A DNA stretch of 64,000 nt from Micrococcus sp. 2A (GCF_039519235.1 NZ_CP154351.1:1302001-1366000); one strand, 5' to 3'. Shown: positions 42,161 through 53,211, counted from the first letter of the stretch. The notes: generated by a model not told the origin, from the sequence alone. Program-made: numbers and translations.

Positions 42161-42508
42161 TCAGGCGTCGACGGCCTCGCCGCGGCTGGCGCGCAGCTTC
42201 TTCAGCTGGATCTCGAGGGTCTCCTCGAGCTCAGGGATGGAGCGGCGCTCGAGCAGCATGTCCCAGTGGCTGCGGACCGGCTTGCCCTCGGGCTCCGTCG
42301 GCTTCTCGCCGCTGACCAGGAAGGCCTCCTTGCCCGTCTTGGACGTCCAGGTGGCAGGCACGTCGGCCTCCACCGCGAAGGTGACGAACACCTGCTCGCC
42401 GTCCTCGGTGCGGTACTCCACACGCTGGCGGGCGGCGGGCTCGACGCCGGCCTCCGACTCCAGGGACTGGGCCCCCAGGCGCATGCCGCGCAGGCTGCGA
42501 TCGCTCAC
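42161..42508 (-). CDS. rbpA: RNA polymerase-binding protein RbpA
   Basis: A 115-residue actinobacterial transcription factor that holds the principal sigma factor on RNA polymerase and helps open promoters. It shows LRGMRLGAQSLE at the N-terminus, the core beta domain and the sigma-interaction domain SHWDMLLERRSIPELEETL. The zinc cysteines of the Streptomyces protein are absent, as in the mycobacterial form. GTG at 42508 follows GAGGAGGAAAC. It is terminated by the palindrome shared with ppm1. Confidence 0.95.
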   Translation of the reverse strand: MSDRSLRGMRLGAQSLESEAGVEPAARQRVEYRTEDGEQVFVTFAVEADVPATWTSKTGKEAFLVSGEKPTEPEGKPVRSHWDMLLERRSIPELEETLEIQLKKLRASRGEAVDA

Positions 42509-42616
42509 GTTTCCTCCTCGTCAGGCCGCGCGGACTCCGCCCGTCTCGCGGGCGGAGGCGGCTGCGCGCGGCGGTCGTCTCTCCGATGGTGCAACCACCC
42601 AGTCTCCCACGACATT

Positions 42617-42649
42617 CCCGGGCGGGCGGGCGGGGTCCGCCCGCCCGGG
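42617..42649 (-). terminator. terminator after the SPFH gene
   Basis: A 13-base stem (cccgggcgggcgg and its complement) with a 7-base loop lies 14 bases beyond the SPFH gene stop on the minus strand. Confidence 0.65.
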
Positions 42650-42662
42650 AGGCGGTGGGTGC

Positions 42663-43841
42663 TCAGCGCGGCGGCTGGGTCGTCCCGGCGGGGGCGGTGC
42701 CGGGCACGGGGCCGGGCTCGGTCGGCTCGTCGAGTCCCTGCGGCGTCGCCAGCGCCTCGTCGAGGGAGGTCTGGGGCATGTCGTCGGCCGTGACCGCGCC
42801 GCCGGTCATGGCCTCGAGCACGCCGCTCGAGCGCAGTGCCTCCACCGTGGTGGGGCGGGAGCCGCGCAGGGCGCGGCGGGTGCCGAGCGCCGCGTCCTCG
42901 CCCCCCGCCGCGGAGTCCGACGCGGGAGAGCCGCCCTCGTCTGCACCGGCCCCGTCCTGCCCGCCGGAGCGCCGCGCGCCGGGGCCGAACGCCTCCCCGA
43001 GGCCCTCGAGGGCGCGGGTCAGCTCGGCGGGGACGACGAACATGGTGTTCGACTGGCCCTCGGCGATCTTCGGCAGCTGCTGGAGGTACTGGTAGGCGAG
43101 CACCTCCGAGTCCGCCTGACCGCCGTGGATGGCGTCGAAGACCACCTCGATGGCCTCGGCCTCCGCGTTGGCCCGGAGCACGCGGGCCTGGGCGTCGCCC
43201 TCGGCGGCGAGGATCTGCGCCTGGCGCTCGCCCTCGGCCGTGAGGATCTGGGCCTGCTTGGTGCCCTCGGCCGTGAGGATGGCCGCGCGGCGATCCCGTT
43301 CGGCGCGCATCTGCTTCTCCATGGAGTCCTGGATGGACAGGGGCGGATCGATCGCCTTGAGCTCCACGCGGGAGACACGCAGACCCCAGCGGGTCGTGGC
43401 GTCGTCGAGGACGAGGCGCAGCTGCGAGTTGATCGAGTCGCGCGAGGTGAGCGCCTCCTCGAGGTTCATGCCGCCCACCACGTTGCGCAGCGTCGTGGTG
43501 GTCAGCTGCTCGACGGCCTGGATGTAGTTGGCGATCTCGTAGGTGGCGGCCTTCGCGTCGGTGACCTGGAAGTAGACCACCGTGTCGATCGAGACCACGA
43601 GGTTGTCCTCGGTGATCACGGGCTGCGGCGGGAAGGAGACCACCTGCTCGCGCATGTCCACCTGGGGGAGCATGCGGTCGATGAACGGGATGATGAGCGT
43701 CAGCCCGGCGCCTGCGGTGCGCTGGTACTTGCCGAGCCGCTCGATGTTGGCCGTGCGGGCCTGGGGGATGATCTTGACCGAGCTGGCCAGGATCACCACC
43801 ACGACGGCCGCAAGCACGACCAGGACGATCAGGATTTCCAT
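42663..43841 (-). CDS. SPFH/band-7 (stomatin-like) membrane protein
   Basis: A 392-residue protein anchored by one N-terminal helix (LIVLVVLAAVVVVILASSV). The band-7 domain runs from about residue 25 to 190, with NIERLGKYQRTAGAG and VVYFQVTDAKAATYE, then a coiled coil of repeated AEGERQAQILAAEG units. The last 100 residues are Gly/Pro/Ser-rich and probably disordered. Such proteins form oligomeric rings in membrane microdomains, usually with an NfeD partner; the NfeD gene is directly upstream (67 bases). Confidence 0.9.
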   Translation of the reverse strand: MEILIVLVVLAAVVVVILASSVKIIPQARTANIERLGKYQRTAGAGLTLIIPFIDRMLPQVDMREQVVSFPPQPVITEDNLVVSIDTVVYFQVTDAKAATYEIANYIQAVEQLTTTTLRNVVGGMNLEEALTSRDSINSQLRLVLDDATTRWGLRVSRVELKAIDPPLSIQDSMEKQMRAERDRRAAILTAEGTKQAQILTAEGERQAQILAAEGDAQARVLRANAEAEAIEVVFDAIHGGQADSEVLAYQYLQQLPKIAEGQSNTMFVVPAELTRALEGLGEAFGPGARRSGGQDGAGADEGGSPASDSAAGGEDAALGTRRALRGSRPTTVEALRSSGVLEAMTGGAVTADDMPQTSLDEALATPQGLDEPTEPGPVPGTAPAGTTQPPR

Positions 43842-43908
43842 GGGGTCTTCCTCTGCGGTGGATGGTCGGGGGTGGTTCGGGAGGGCCGGCCGGGCGGAGC
43901 CGTGGCGG

Positions 43909-44385
43909 TCAGTCTCGGGCGGCGTCCCAGTCGATGCGCGGGACGGGGGCGACGATGAGCGTCGCTCCGTCCACGCGGAGGATCCGCACGTCCGTGCCGG
44001 GCTCGGCGTCCGGGGCGCCGGCGTCCACGCGCGCGGACCAGGTGTCGCCGTCCACGCCGATCAGCCCGGACTCGCGCGTGATGGCGGCGTCGGCGGTGAG
44101 GCGCCGGCCGGGGAGCGTGTCGAGGTAGGAGGCGGAGGCGGCGTCGTCGCCGTGCAGGCGGCGCAGCGCCGCGGGGCGGACGGCGGTCAGCATCAGGAGG
44201 GAGACGACGGCGAACAGCACGATCTGGACCCAGAGATCGGCGCCGGCGAGGGCGGCCACGCCCCCCGCGGCGGCGCCGGCGGCCAGCATGAGGAACAGCA
44301 GGTCCAGGGTGAGCACCTCGACGCCCGCCAGGACGAGGGCGAGCACGAGCCACAGCCATCCGGCGTTGGCCTCGATCCACTCCAT
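43909..44385 (-). CDS. NfeD family membrane protein
   Basis: A 158-residue protein with an N-terminal WLWLVLALVLAGVEVL helix, two further helices, and a C-terminal OB fold (about 95-158) with GLIGVDGDTWSARVD, the NfeD1b form without a protease domain. It works with the stomatin-like protein encoded just downstream. ATG 44385 follows GGAGGTG. Confidence 0.9.
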   Translation of the reverse strand: MEWIEANAGWLWLVLALVLAGVEVLTLDLLFLMLAAGAAAGGVAALAGADLWVQIVLFAVVSLLMLTAVRPAALRRLHGDDAASASYLDTLPGRRLTADAAITRESGLIGVDGDTWSARVDAGAPDAEPGTDVRILRVDGATLIVAPVPRIDWDAARD

Positions 44386-44576
44386 CCGACACCTCCGTGC
44401 TCGGGGGGTGATCGGGCCGTGCCGGCCCGACGCTCTCCGTCGCGCGTGGCCTGCGCCACAGCGTCCCCTGCGCTCCATCCTGCCCGATGGAGGTCCGAAT
44501 TCCCACCGACGCCGCCGGAGACCGGGGGAGAGTCGCACGGCCGGGCGCGGGAGAGGAGCCCGGGTCGACCGTCCGG

Positions 44577-44582
44577 TACTGT
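44577..44582 (+). promoter_or_regulatory. -10 element (TACTGT), leaderless FadH-like gene
   Basis: TACTGT ends seven bases before ATG 44590 with no ribosome site. Confidence 0.5.
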
Positions 44583-44589
44583 GACCCGC

Positions 44590-46719
44590 ATGACAGTCGC
44601 CGCCCCCGCGCCCCCTCCCTCCCTCCTGCTCGAGCCGCTCACGGTCCGCGGAACGGCGCTGCCGAACCGCGTGGTGATGGGCTCGATGCACCTGGGACTG
44701 GAGGACCGCCACGAGGACCTGCCGCGGCTCGCGGCGTTCTACGCGGAGCGGGCACGCGGCGGCGTCGGGCTCATCGTCACCGGAGGAGTGGCGCCGGTGC
44801 CGGAGGGCGCCGTCACGTCCGGAGGCGGGGCCCTCGCCTCCGACGCGGACGCGGCCGCCCACCGCGTCGTCACGGACGCCGTGCACGCCGCGGGCGGGCG
44901 GATCCTCGTCCAGCTCCTGCACGCGGGCCGCTACGCCCCGACCTCGGAGCTCGTCTCGGCCTCCGCCACGCGCGCCCCGATCTCCCGGCTGACCGCGCGG
45001 GAGATGACCGCGGAGGACATCGCGGAGACGGTCGCCGCGTTCGAGCGCTCCGCCCGCCTGGCGCTGGAGGCCGGCTACGACGGCGTGGAGGTCATGGCCT
45101 CCGAGGGCTACCTCCTCAACCAGTTCCTCGCCCCCGCCACGAACCGCCGCGAGGACGAGTACGGGGGATCCGCCCTCAACCGGCGCCGCTTCCCGGCCGC
45201 GGTCGTCGCCGCGGTGCGGGCCGGTCTGGGGGAGCGCGGGCTGCTGTCCGTGCGGACTTCGCTCATCGACCTCGTGGCACAGGGCCAGGACCTCGAGGAG
45301 GTCCGGGACACCGCTCGCGCATTCGAGGCGGCCGGGGCGGACCTGCTCATGACGGGCATCGGCTGGCACGAGTCGCGCGTGCCCACGATCGTCACCTCCG
45401 TGCCGCGCGCCGCGTTCGTCCCGACGACGGCGGCCGTCAGGGACGCCGTCTCCATCCCGGTGATCGCGGCGAACCGGATCACGACGCCGGCCGATGCCGA
45501 GCAGATCCTCGCCTCCGGCGCCGCAGACCTCGTCGCCCTCGCCCGCCCGCTGCTGGCCGACCCGGCATGGGTGAGGAGCATCGGCTCGGACGACCCCGCC
45601 GACCTCACCCCCTGCATCGCGTGCAACCAGGCGTGCCTGGACCACGTGTTCACGGGGGAGCCCGTCAGCTGCCTCATGAACCCCCGGGCCGGCAGGGAGA
45701 CCGACCCGCGCTACGCCGTGCCGGTGCCGGTGGAGATCGGGCGGCGCCGCCGCGTCGCCGTGGTCGGCGCGGGGCCGGCGGGGCTGACGGCCGCGCACCG
45801 CGCGGCGCAGTTCGGCCATGAGGTCGTCCTCTACGACGCCCATGACGGCGTGGGCGGCCAGTTCCGCCTGGCGCGGCGGATTCCCGGCAAGGAGGAGTTC
45901 GCCCCGGCGCTCGAGCACCTCGCGGCACGGGCGCAGCAGGCGGGAGTCGAGATGCGTCTCGGCACACGGGTGAGTGGTACAACGCTCCTGACACCGGAGG
46001 GGGCGCCGGCCTTCGACGAGGTCCTCGTGACCACCGGCGTGCGGCCCCGGGAGATCGGTCTCCCGGGAGCGGGGCAGCCCGGTGCCCCGTTCGTCCACCG
46101 CTACGAGGAGGTCATCGCGGGGCGCGTGGTCTGCGGGCCGCGCGTCGCGGTGATCGGCGCGGGAGGTGTCGGCGTGGACGTGGCCGAGTTCCTCGCCGCC
46201 GGGGGAGAACGGGCCGACGGCGAGCCCGAGTCCGTGGACCACTGGCGCGCGCGCTGGGGCGTGGCCGACGCGCCGGGAGTCCGCGGAGGGCTGGTGCGCC
46301 CGCGGCCGGAGGCGCCCGCCCGGGAGGTCGTGCTGCTCCAGCGCAGCCCCGGTCCCGTGGGTGCACGGCTGCGGCCGACCACCGGCTGGGTGCATCGCGC
46401 GGAGCTGCGCCGCCTCGGCGTCGAGGCGGTCAGCGGGGCGACCTACGAGCGTGTGGACGCGGAGGGGCTGCACGTCACGCTGCCGGCGTCCGAGCCGGGC
46501 CCGGGGGCCGAGGGCGTCGGGGGACGCGTGGCCCGCGTCCTGGACGTGACCGACGTCGTGGTGTGCGCGGGGCAGGAGCCCGTGGCCGAGCTGGCCGCCG
46601 AGCTCGTCGCCGCCGGCTACCCGGAGGCCGCGGTGCGCGTGGTGGGCGGCGCCCACGACGCGCGGGAGATCGACGCCTACCGCGCGATGGACCACGCCAC
46701 GCGCGCCGTGCAGGGCTGA
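44590..46719 (+). CDS. NADPH-dependent 2,4-dienoyl-CoA reductase-like iron-sulfur flavoprotein
   Basis: A 709-residue enzyme of the old-yellow-enzyme/FadH family. Residues 1-370 are the FMN TIM barrel (QLLHAGRYA, NQFLAPATNRREDEYGGS). CIACNQACLDHVFTGEPVSC carries the four Cys of a 4Fe-4S cluster. After that comes an FAD/NAD(P)H half with VAVVGAGPAGLTAAHRA and a second dinucleotide loop VAVIGAGGVGVDVAE. FadH reduces 2,4-dienoyl-CoA from unsaturated fatty acids; trimethylamine dehydrogenase-like substrates are an alternative. ATG 44590 is predicted to be leaderless. The gene stands alone. Confidence 0.87.
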   Translation: MTVAAPAPPPSLLLEPLTVRGTALPNRVVMGSMHLGLEDRHEDLPRLAAFYAERARGGVGLIVTGGVAPVPEGAVTSGGGALASDADAAAHRVVTDAVHAAGGRILVQLLHAGRYAPTSELVSASATRAPISRLTAREMTAEDIAETVAAFERSARLALEAGYDGVEVMASEGYLLNQFLAPATNRREDEYGGSALNRRRFPAAVVAAVRAGLGERGLLSVRTSLIDLVAQGQDLEEVRDTARAFEAAGADLLMTGIGWHESRVPTIVTSVPRAAFVPTTAAVRDAVSIPVIAANRITTPADAEQILASGAADLVALARPLLADPAWVRSIGSDDPADLTPCIACNQACLDHVFTGEPVSCLMNPRAGRETDPRYAVPVPVEIGRRRRVAVVGAGPAGLTAAHRAAQFGHEVVLYDAHDGVGGQFRLARRIPGKEEFAPALEHLAARAQQAGVEMRLGTRVSGTTLLTPEGAPAFDEVLVTTGVRPREIGLPGAGQPGAPFVHRYEEVIAGRVVCGPRVAVIGAGGVGVDVAEFLAAGGERADGEPESVDHWRARWGVADAPGVRGGLVRPRPEAPAREVVLLQRSPGPVGARLRPTTGWVHRAELRRLGVEAVSGATYERVDAEGLHVTLPASEPGPGAEGVGGRVARVLDVTDVVVCAGQEPVAELAAELVAAGYPEAAVRVVGGAHDAREIDAYRAMDHATRAVQG

Positions 46720-46803
46720 TGCCGGCGCCTCCCGCGCCTCGACCCTCCGGCCTGGCCTGCCGCGCGGCTCTGAGGTGACGGGCCCGCGGCGGGGGCTCTC
46801 GCC

Positions 46804-46809
46804 TACGAT
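46804..46809 (+). promoter_or_regulatory. -10 element (TACGAT), leaderless UvrA paralogue
   Basis: TACGAT ends six bases before GTG 46816. Confidence 0.5.
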
Positions 46810-46815
46810 GCCCCT

Positions 46816-49269
<2,454 letters not shown>

Positions 49270-49281
49270 TGGGCGTGCGCG

Positions 49282-49691
49282 TTATGTCAACCACACGGGT
49301 CGGGAGTCCGACGCAGGGCCGAGGCGAGGTGATCCCGGGCGTCAGCGCATGCCTGGGTACACGCTCACCCGGTGGCTCGTGAGCGAGAGGTAGAGGGCCC
49401 AGGCCCAGCCGATGACGGTCCAGCCCAGCAGCAGGTTCACCCAGAACACGAGCCAGTGGTTGGCACGTCCGCGAGCAGCGGCCACGGCCCACGGGGCCAG
49501 GTAGCCGGCGGTGAGGATGGCCAGCACGATGGCCACGGTGGCGACGAACGGGCGGTCACGCTGATCGGTCACGAGAGTCATGCGGGCAGTCTACGGACGC
49601 TCCACGTCCTGGCGAGCGGCGACGCCGGGCGGATGCCACGAACGGCACACGCGGGCGGAGCCCCGAAGAGCCGATAATGGACATTATGTCA
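49282..49691 (+). repeat. 8-base direct repeats flanking the superinfection-immunity-like gene
   Basis: TTATGTCA occurs at 49282-49289 and again at 49684-49691. The second copy overlaps the palindrome ATAATG-GA-CATTAT (49674-49687) and sits where the glutamate-synthase remnant begins. Such AT-rich words are rare in this sequence, so a recombination scar or duplicated target is possible. Confidence 0.45.
49342..49581 (-). CDS. superinfection immunity family small membrane protein
   Basis: A 79-residue protein with two membrane helices. The second contains NLLLGWTVIGWAWALYLSL, the typical signature of the superinfection immunity (Imm_superinfect) family, known from phage T4 Imm; most bacterial members are not tested and may simply be envelope proteins. 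ATG 49581. It lies alone between two copies of TTATGTCA, in a patchy region. Confidence 0.7.
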   Translation of the reverse strand: MTLVTDQRDRPFVATVAIVLAILTAGYLAPWAVAAARGRANHWLVFWVNLLLGWTVIGWAWALYLSLTSHRVSVYPGMR

Positions 49692-49692
49692 T

Positions 49693-50151
49693 GTAACGCT
49701 CCTGGCGGGGTCCCCGGCGTCCATCGCCGCTGTCGGGTTCACGGAGGTCTACCGCATCTTCGCCGAGCGCGGCCTGACCGACCGCGTGACGTGGATCGCC
49801 TCGGGCAAGGTCGGCCTCCCCGACAACGCGATCGTGGCGTTCGCCCTCGGCGCGGACATGGTGCACGTCGCCCGCGAGGCGATGCTCGCCGTCGGCTGCA
49901 TCCAGGGGCAGAAGTGCCACACGGACACGTGCCCCACCGGCGTCGCGACGCAGAACCCGTGGCTCCCCCGCGGCGTGGTGCCCGAGGAGAAGTCCGAGCG
50001 TCCGGCTCGCTACGTGCAGACCCTGCGCAGCAACCTGCTCAAGGCCTCCGAGGCCGCCGGCGTCCCCCACCCGGGCCTCCTCTCCCCCGACGACGTGGTG
50101 CAGCACGCACCCCTGCCCGTCACGGACGAGGACGACACGGTCAGCCAGTGA
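49693..50151 (+). pseudogene. 3' remnant of FMN-binding glutamate synthase-like gene
   Basis: In frame with stop 50149-50151, about 150 codons match the end of the glutamate synthase large subunit/FMN-binding glutamate synthase family: EVYRIFAERGLTDRVTW, GLPDNAIVAFALGADM and the cluster Cys in CIQGQKCHTDTCPTGVATQN. Normal proteins have 500 or more residues before this point; here the frame runs into TAA at 49675-49677, directly at an AT-rich palindrome. The remainder is gone, so it lacks the glutamine and most of the FMN domain. An internal GTG at 49786 could still start a short product. Confidence 0.8.
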
Positions 50152-50251
50152 ACGCAGGCCGGACATCCTCCTGACACTGCTCGGCGCCGCCCCTGATCCT
50201 GTGGCGTCTCGCCGGCAGGGTCCCGACGCGGTGTGAGTTGTCCGCCCCGGA

Positions 50252-50896
50252 TCACGGATCGGTGGTCCTCGAGGAGGGGGCCACGAGAGCGGCGACGGCG
50301 GCGGCCAGCGTCCGCGTCTCGTGCCAGAGCCCGTTCCTGAGCCGGGCGTGCACCGCCTGCTGGGTGACCTCCAGTGCGGCGGCCGCCTCCCGCTGGCTCG
50401 CGCCGGACTCGACCAGACGCCCGGCCTCCTGTTGGGGCTCGGATCGCCGCTGCTCCAGGACGCCGAGCAGCTGGAGCGCGGCCTCGGCGGCGTCCTGCCG
50501 GCGCCGCGCCGAGGCGTCGCCGGCAGCCCCGTCCAGCTCCAGCGCGCACCGGCCCGTCGAGGCCGCCGCGCGGTGCAGGACCCGCTCGAGGACAGCCGCC
50601 TCCACCTCCCCGGCGCCCACGCCGCGATCCGGGTCGGGAGCTCCCGTGGAGGCGACGAGCCCGGCGACCCACGCGCCCGTCCGGATCACGGCGAGAACGA
50701 GCCCGACGGCCTCCACGGGATCCTCGAGGAGGCCCTCGACGACGCAGGGCAGCACGTCGTCCCGGACGGTGAACCGCGCCGGGCCGCACTCCCCCGCGTG
50801 GTCGAGATTGTCGGCAGCGGCCAGCACGGCACACAGGCGCGACACGTCTCCGCGGTCGCGCGCGGGGTCTGCGGTGCGGAGCAGAACGTGGATCAC
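50252..50896 (-). CDS. putative SatD-like protein with C-terminal helix-turn-helix
   Basis: A 214-residue soluble protein. I see a conserved-looking C-terminal helix-turn-helix, GASQREAAAALEVTQQAVHARL (residues about 165-187; shown in part), and a preceding helical region; the arrangement resembles SatD-family proteins, but similarity is weak. The N-terminal part has no recognised motif. The GTG at 50896 is six bases after TACTGT (50908-50903, minus strand), so it is probably leaderless. It is divergent from the DUF3054 gene. Confidence 0.5.
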   Translation of the reverse strand: MIHVLLRTADPARDRGDVSRLCAVLAAADNLDHAGECGPARFTVRDDVLPCVVEGLLEDPVEAVGLVLAVIRTGAWVAGLVASTGAPDPDRGVGAGEVEAAVLERVLHRAAASTGRCALELDGAAGDASARRRQDAAEAALQLLGVLEQRRSEPQQEAGRLVESGASQREAAAALEVTQQAVHARLRNGLWHETRTLAAAVAALVAPSSRTTDP

Positions 50897-50976
50897 GACC
50901 CCACAGTATCCCTATGACAATCCTGACTCCTTGTTGCACGGCATCAGAGCCGAGCGTCGCGCGCGAGAATGGGTCC

Positions 50977-51375
50977 ATGAGATCCGACCGGCATGCCCCC
51001 GCCCCCGCCCGACCGCTTCCCGCCGTGCTCGCCCTGGCCGCGGATGTCCTGCTGGTGAGCGTGTTCGCCGCGCTGGGTCAGGGTCAGCACGACACGGCGG
51101 CTGGACTCCCCCGCCTCCTGCAGACAGCCGGCCCGTTCCTGGTCGGCCTGATCGTGATGACGATCCTCACCGGCGGCCACCGCACGTGGGCCCGCACCTG
51201 GCCGCACGGCGTGCTGGTGTGGCTGGGAACGGTCGGCATCGGCATGGCGCTGCGGGTGCTGTGGGGCCTCGGTGGCGCCCCGCTGTCCTTCGTGATTGTC
51301 ACCCTGCTCGTCCTCGGGGTGTTCCTGCTCGGCCGCCGCGCGCTCGCGCGGGTCCTCACCCGCCGCCGCCCCTGA
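50977..51375 (+). CDS. DUF3054 family membrane protein
   Basis: A 132-residue protein with four hydrophobic segments (LALAADVLLVSVFAAL, FLVGLIVMTIL, VWLGTVGIGMAL, FVIVTLLVLGVFLLG) and an Arg-rich C-terminus. It matches DUF3054 of actinobacteria, including the D in AADVLLV and RTWPHGVLVW. Function unknown. ATG 50977 is six bases after GAGAAT and may be leaderless; an in-frame ATG at 50914 would add 21 residues before the first helix. Confidence 0.72.
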   Translation: MRSDRHAPAPARPLPAVLALAADVLLVSVFAALGQGQHDTAAGLPRLLQTAGPFLVGLIVMTILTGGHRTWARTWPHGVLVWLGTVGIGMALRVLWGLGGAPLSFVIVTLLVLGVFLLGRRALARVLTRRRP

Positions 51376-51482
51376 ACCGCAGCCGGGCGCCCAAACGGCC
51401 CCCGGGCACAGCTCAGCCGTAGGATCGGGGCACGACCCCGCGCTCTCGGCCCCGTCGGTCCGCCCCAAGGAAGGACGCCCCC

Positions 51483-51764
51483 ATGGTCACCGCCATCGTC
51501 ATGATCACCACCGACAAGTCCCGCATCCCCGAGACCGCCCAGGCGATCGCCGCCCTGGACGGCGTGAGCTCCGTCTACTCCGTGACCGGCGCGTGGGACC
51601 TCGTCGCCATGGTCAAGCTCAAGCGCTACGAGGACCTCGCGGACGTCATCGCCGATCAGCTCTCCAAGGTCGAGGGGATCACGGACACCGAGACCATGCT
51701 CGCGTTCCGGGCGTACTCCTCTGAGGATCTCGAGGAAGGGTGGGCGCTGGGGTTCGACGCCTGA
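51483..51764 (+). CDS. stand-alone Lrp/AsnC ligand-binding (RAM) domain protein
   Basis: A 93-residue alpha-beta RAM domain without the DNA-binding part: AIVMITTDKSRIPETAQAI, VYSVTGAWDLVAMVKL, then TDTETMLAFRAYS. Such proteins form decamers and bind amino acids; in actinobacteria the gene commonly lies near trpD, as here. ATG follows AAGGAAGGA, and TAGGAT at 51420-51425 is a likely -10. The 170 bases after it up to trpD hold no gene that I can support. Confidence 0.85.
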   Translation: MVTAIVMITTDKSRIPETAQAIAALDGVSSVYSVTGAWDLVAMVKLKRYEDLADVIADQLSKVEGITDTETMLAFRAYSSEDLEEGWALGFDA

Positions 51765-51937
51765 GCGTCACGCCCATCTTCCTCCCGGCGCCGGTCGACG
51801 CCGCGTCCGCTGCCCGCAGGGTGGCCGCCCGCGCGGCGATCGCCGGCATGGTCCTGTTCATCACGGAGGAGGGCGCCGACGTCGGGATGTGCTCCCAGGC
51901 GCCCGGCGCCACCCTGGCCCAGGGCGACTGAGGCCGT

Positions 51938-52996
51938 TCAGGACCGCGAGAACTCGATCCAGCGATCCAGTACGTCGGCCGCGGCGCCGGAGTCGAGGGA
52001 CTCAGCGGCGCGCCGCATGTTGGCCGCGAGGCGGTCCATCAGGGGAGCATCGGCCTCGGGGTCGGCCGCGGTGAGACCGGCGGCGGCATTGAGGAGCACG
52101 GCGTCGCGGATCGGCCCCTTCTCCCCAGCGAGGAGCGCGCGGACGAGCGTGGCGTTGTGGGCCCCGTCCTTGCCCGCCAGAGCCTCGACGGACGTCAGCT
52201 CGATGCCGAGCTCGCGCGGATCCAGCTCATGAGCGGTGACCTCCCCGCGCACCTCCATCACGGTGGAGGGCCCGGAGGTGGTGATCTTGTCCCTGCCGTC
52301 CGAGCCCCGGAAGACGAAGCCCCGCACGCCGCGGTCCGCGAGCACCTGCGCCAGCAGGGGGACCATGACCTCGCTCGAGCAGCCGAGCGCCTGCGCCGTG
52401 ACCTGGGCCGGATTGCTGAGGGGGCCCAGGAAGTTGAAGACGGTCGGGACGCCCAGCTGCTTGCGGACCGGCGCCACGTGCTTCATGGAGGGGTGGTAGT
52501 GCTGGGCGAAGAGGAACGTGATGCCCACGGCCTCCGCGCACTCCTCCGCCTTGGCGCGCGGCATCGACAGGTCCACGCCGAGGGCCTCGATCACGTCCGC
52601 GGCACCCGCCGTGGAGGACGCGCCGCGATTCCCGTGCTTGACGATCCGCACGCCGCAGCCGGCGGCGACGAGCGAGGACATCGTGGAGAGGTTCACCGTG
52701 CCGAGGCGGTCACCGCCCGTGCCCACGATGTCCAGGGTCTCCCCCTCCACATGGACGGGGCGGGCATGGCGGACCATCACATCGGTGAGCCCGCGGAGCT
52801 CAGGCACGGTGACGCCCTTGGCGGCCAGCGCGAGCAGGAAGGCACCCACCTGCCCCTCGCTGGCGTCGCCGGACATCATCTCGCCCATCGCCCAGCCGGC
52901 CGCGTGGTCCTCCAGGTCCTGGCCGAGCATGAGCGCGCGGAACACCTCGGGCCACGTGGTCGTTCCGGTCTCCGGAGAAGTCGTCCCAGTCATCAC
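51938..52996 (-). CDS. trpD: anthranilate phosphoribosyltransferase
   Basis: A protein of 351-352 residues that adds phosphoribose from PRPP to anthranilate in tryptophan synthesis. The PRPP loop is DIVGTGGDRLGTVNLST, followed by KHGNRGASST, and QHYHPSMKHVAPVRKQLG with GPLSNPA later, all canonical. TAGAGT (53009-53004, minus strand) is seven bases before GTG 52996, which I take as a leaderless start; ATG 52993 is the next codon. It stands apart from other trp genes and next to ctaE, as in mycobacteria. Confidence 0.94.
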   Translation of the reverse strand: MMTGTTSPETGTTTWPEVFRALMLGQDLEDHAAGWAMGEMMSGDASEGQVGAFLLALAAKGVTVPELRGLTDVMVRHARPVHVEGETLDIVGTGGDRLGTVNLSTMSSLVAAGCGVRIVKHGNRGASSTAGAADVIEALGVDLSMPRAKAEECAEAVGITFLFAQHYHPSMKHVAPVRKQLGVPTVFNFLGPLSNPAQVTAQALGCSSEVMVPLLAQVLADRGVRGFVFRGSDGRDKITTSGPSTVMEVRGEVTAHELDPRELGIELTSVEALAGKDGAHNATLVRALLAGEKGPIRDAVLLNAAAGLTAADPEADAPLMDRLAANMRRAAESLDSGAAADVLDRWIEFSRS

Positions 52997-53199
52997 GCGG
53001 ACGACTCTAACGCCGGCCCGGCGGAGCCGATGCCGCACGCGACACCCGGAGACGCGCCGACCTGGCCCTCCGCAGGGGGCTCCGAACCTGAACGTTTCCT
53101 GGCCGCCACCCGCTGACTGGCCCCGAACCGGCCCGCACCCCGTCCGGCGGCGAGGGCGACACGATAGGTTCGGTTTACCCCCTGCACCGCCTTTGGGGC

Positions 53200-53205
53200 C
53201 ATAAT
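53200..53205 (+). promoter_or_regulatory. -10 element (CATAAT), leaderless ctaE-qcrCAB
   Basis: CATAAT ends six bases before GTG 53212 and is unusually AT-rich for this genome. A second possible hexamer, TAGGTT, is at 53165-53170. Confidence 0.55.
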
Positions 53206-53211
53206 GACTGG

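Noticed and set aside
42161..42508. Loss of zinc cysteines in RbpA as a defect
   Set aside because: The mycobacterial protein also lacks them and is functional, so this is lineage variation.
49677..50174. 165-codon frame over the glutamate synthase remnant in another phase
   Set aside because: Arg/Pro-rich shadow; the in-phase frame shows the conserved cluster cysteines.
51740..51931. 63-codon frame between the RAM-domain gene and trpD
   Set aside because: Overlaps the RAM gene, has no ribosome site or homologous feature I can name, and could be chance.
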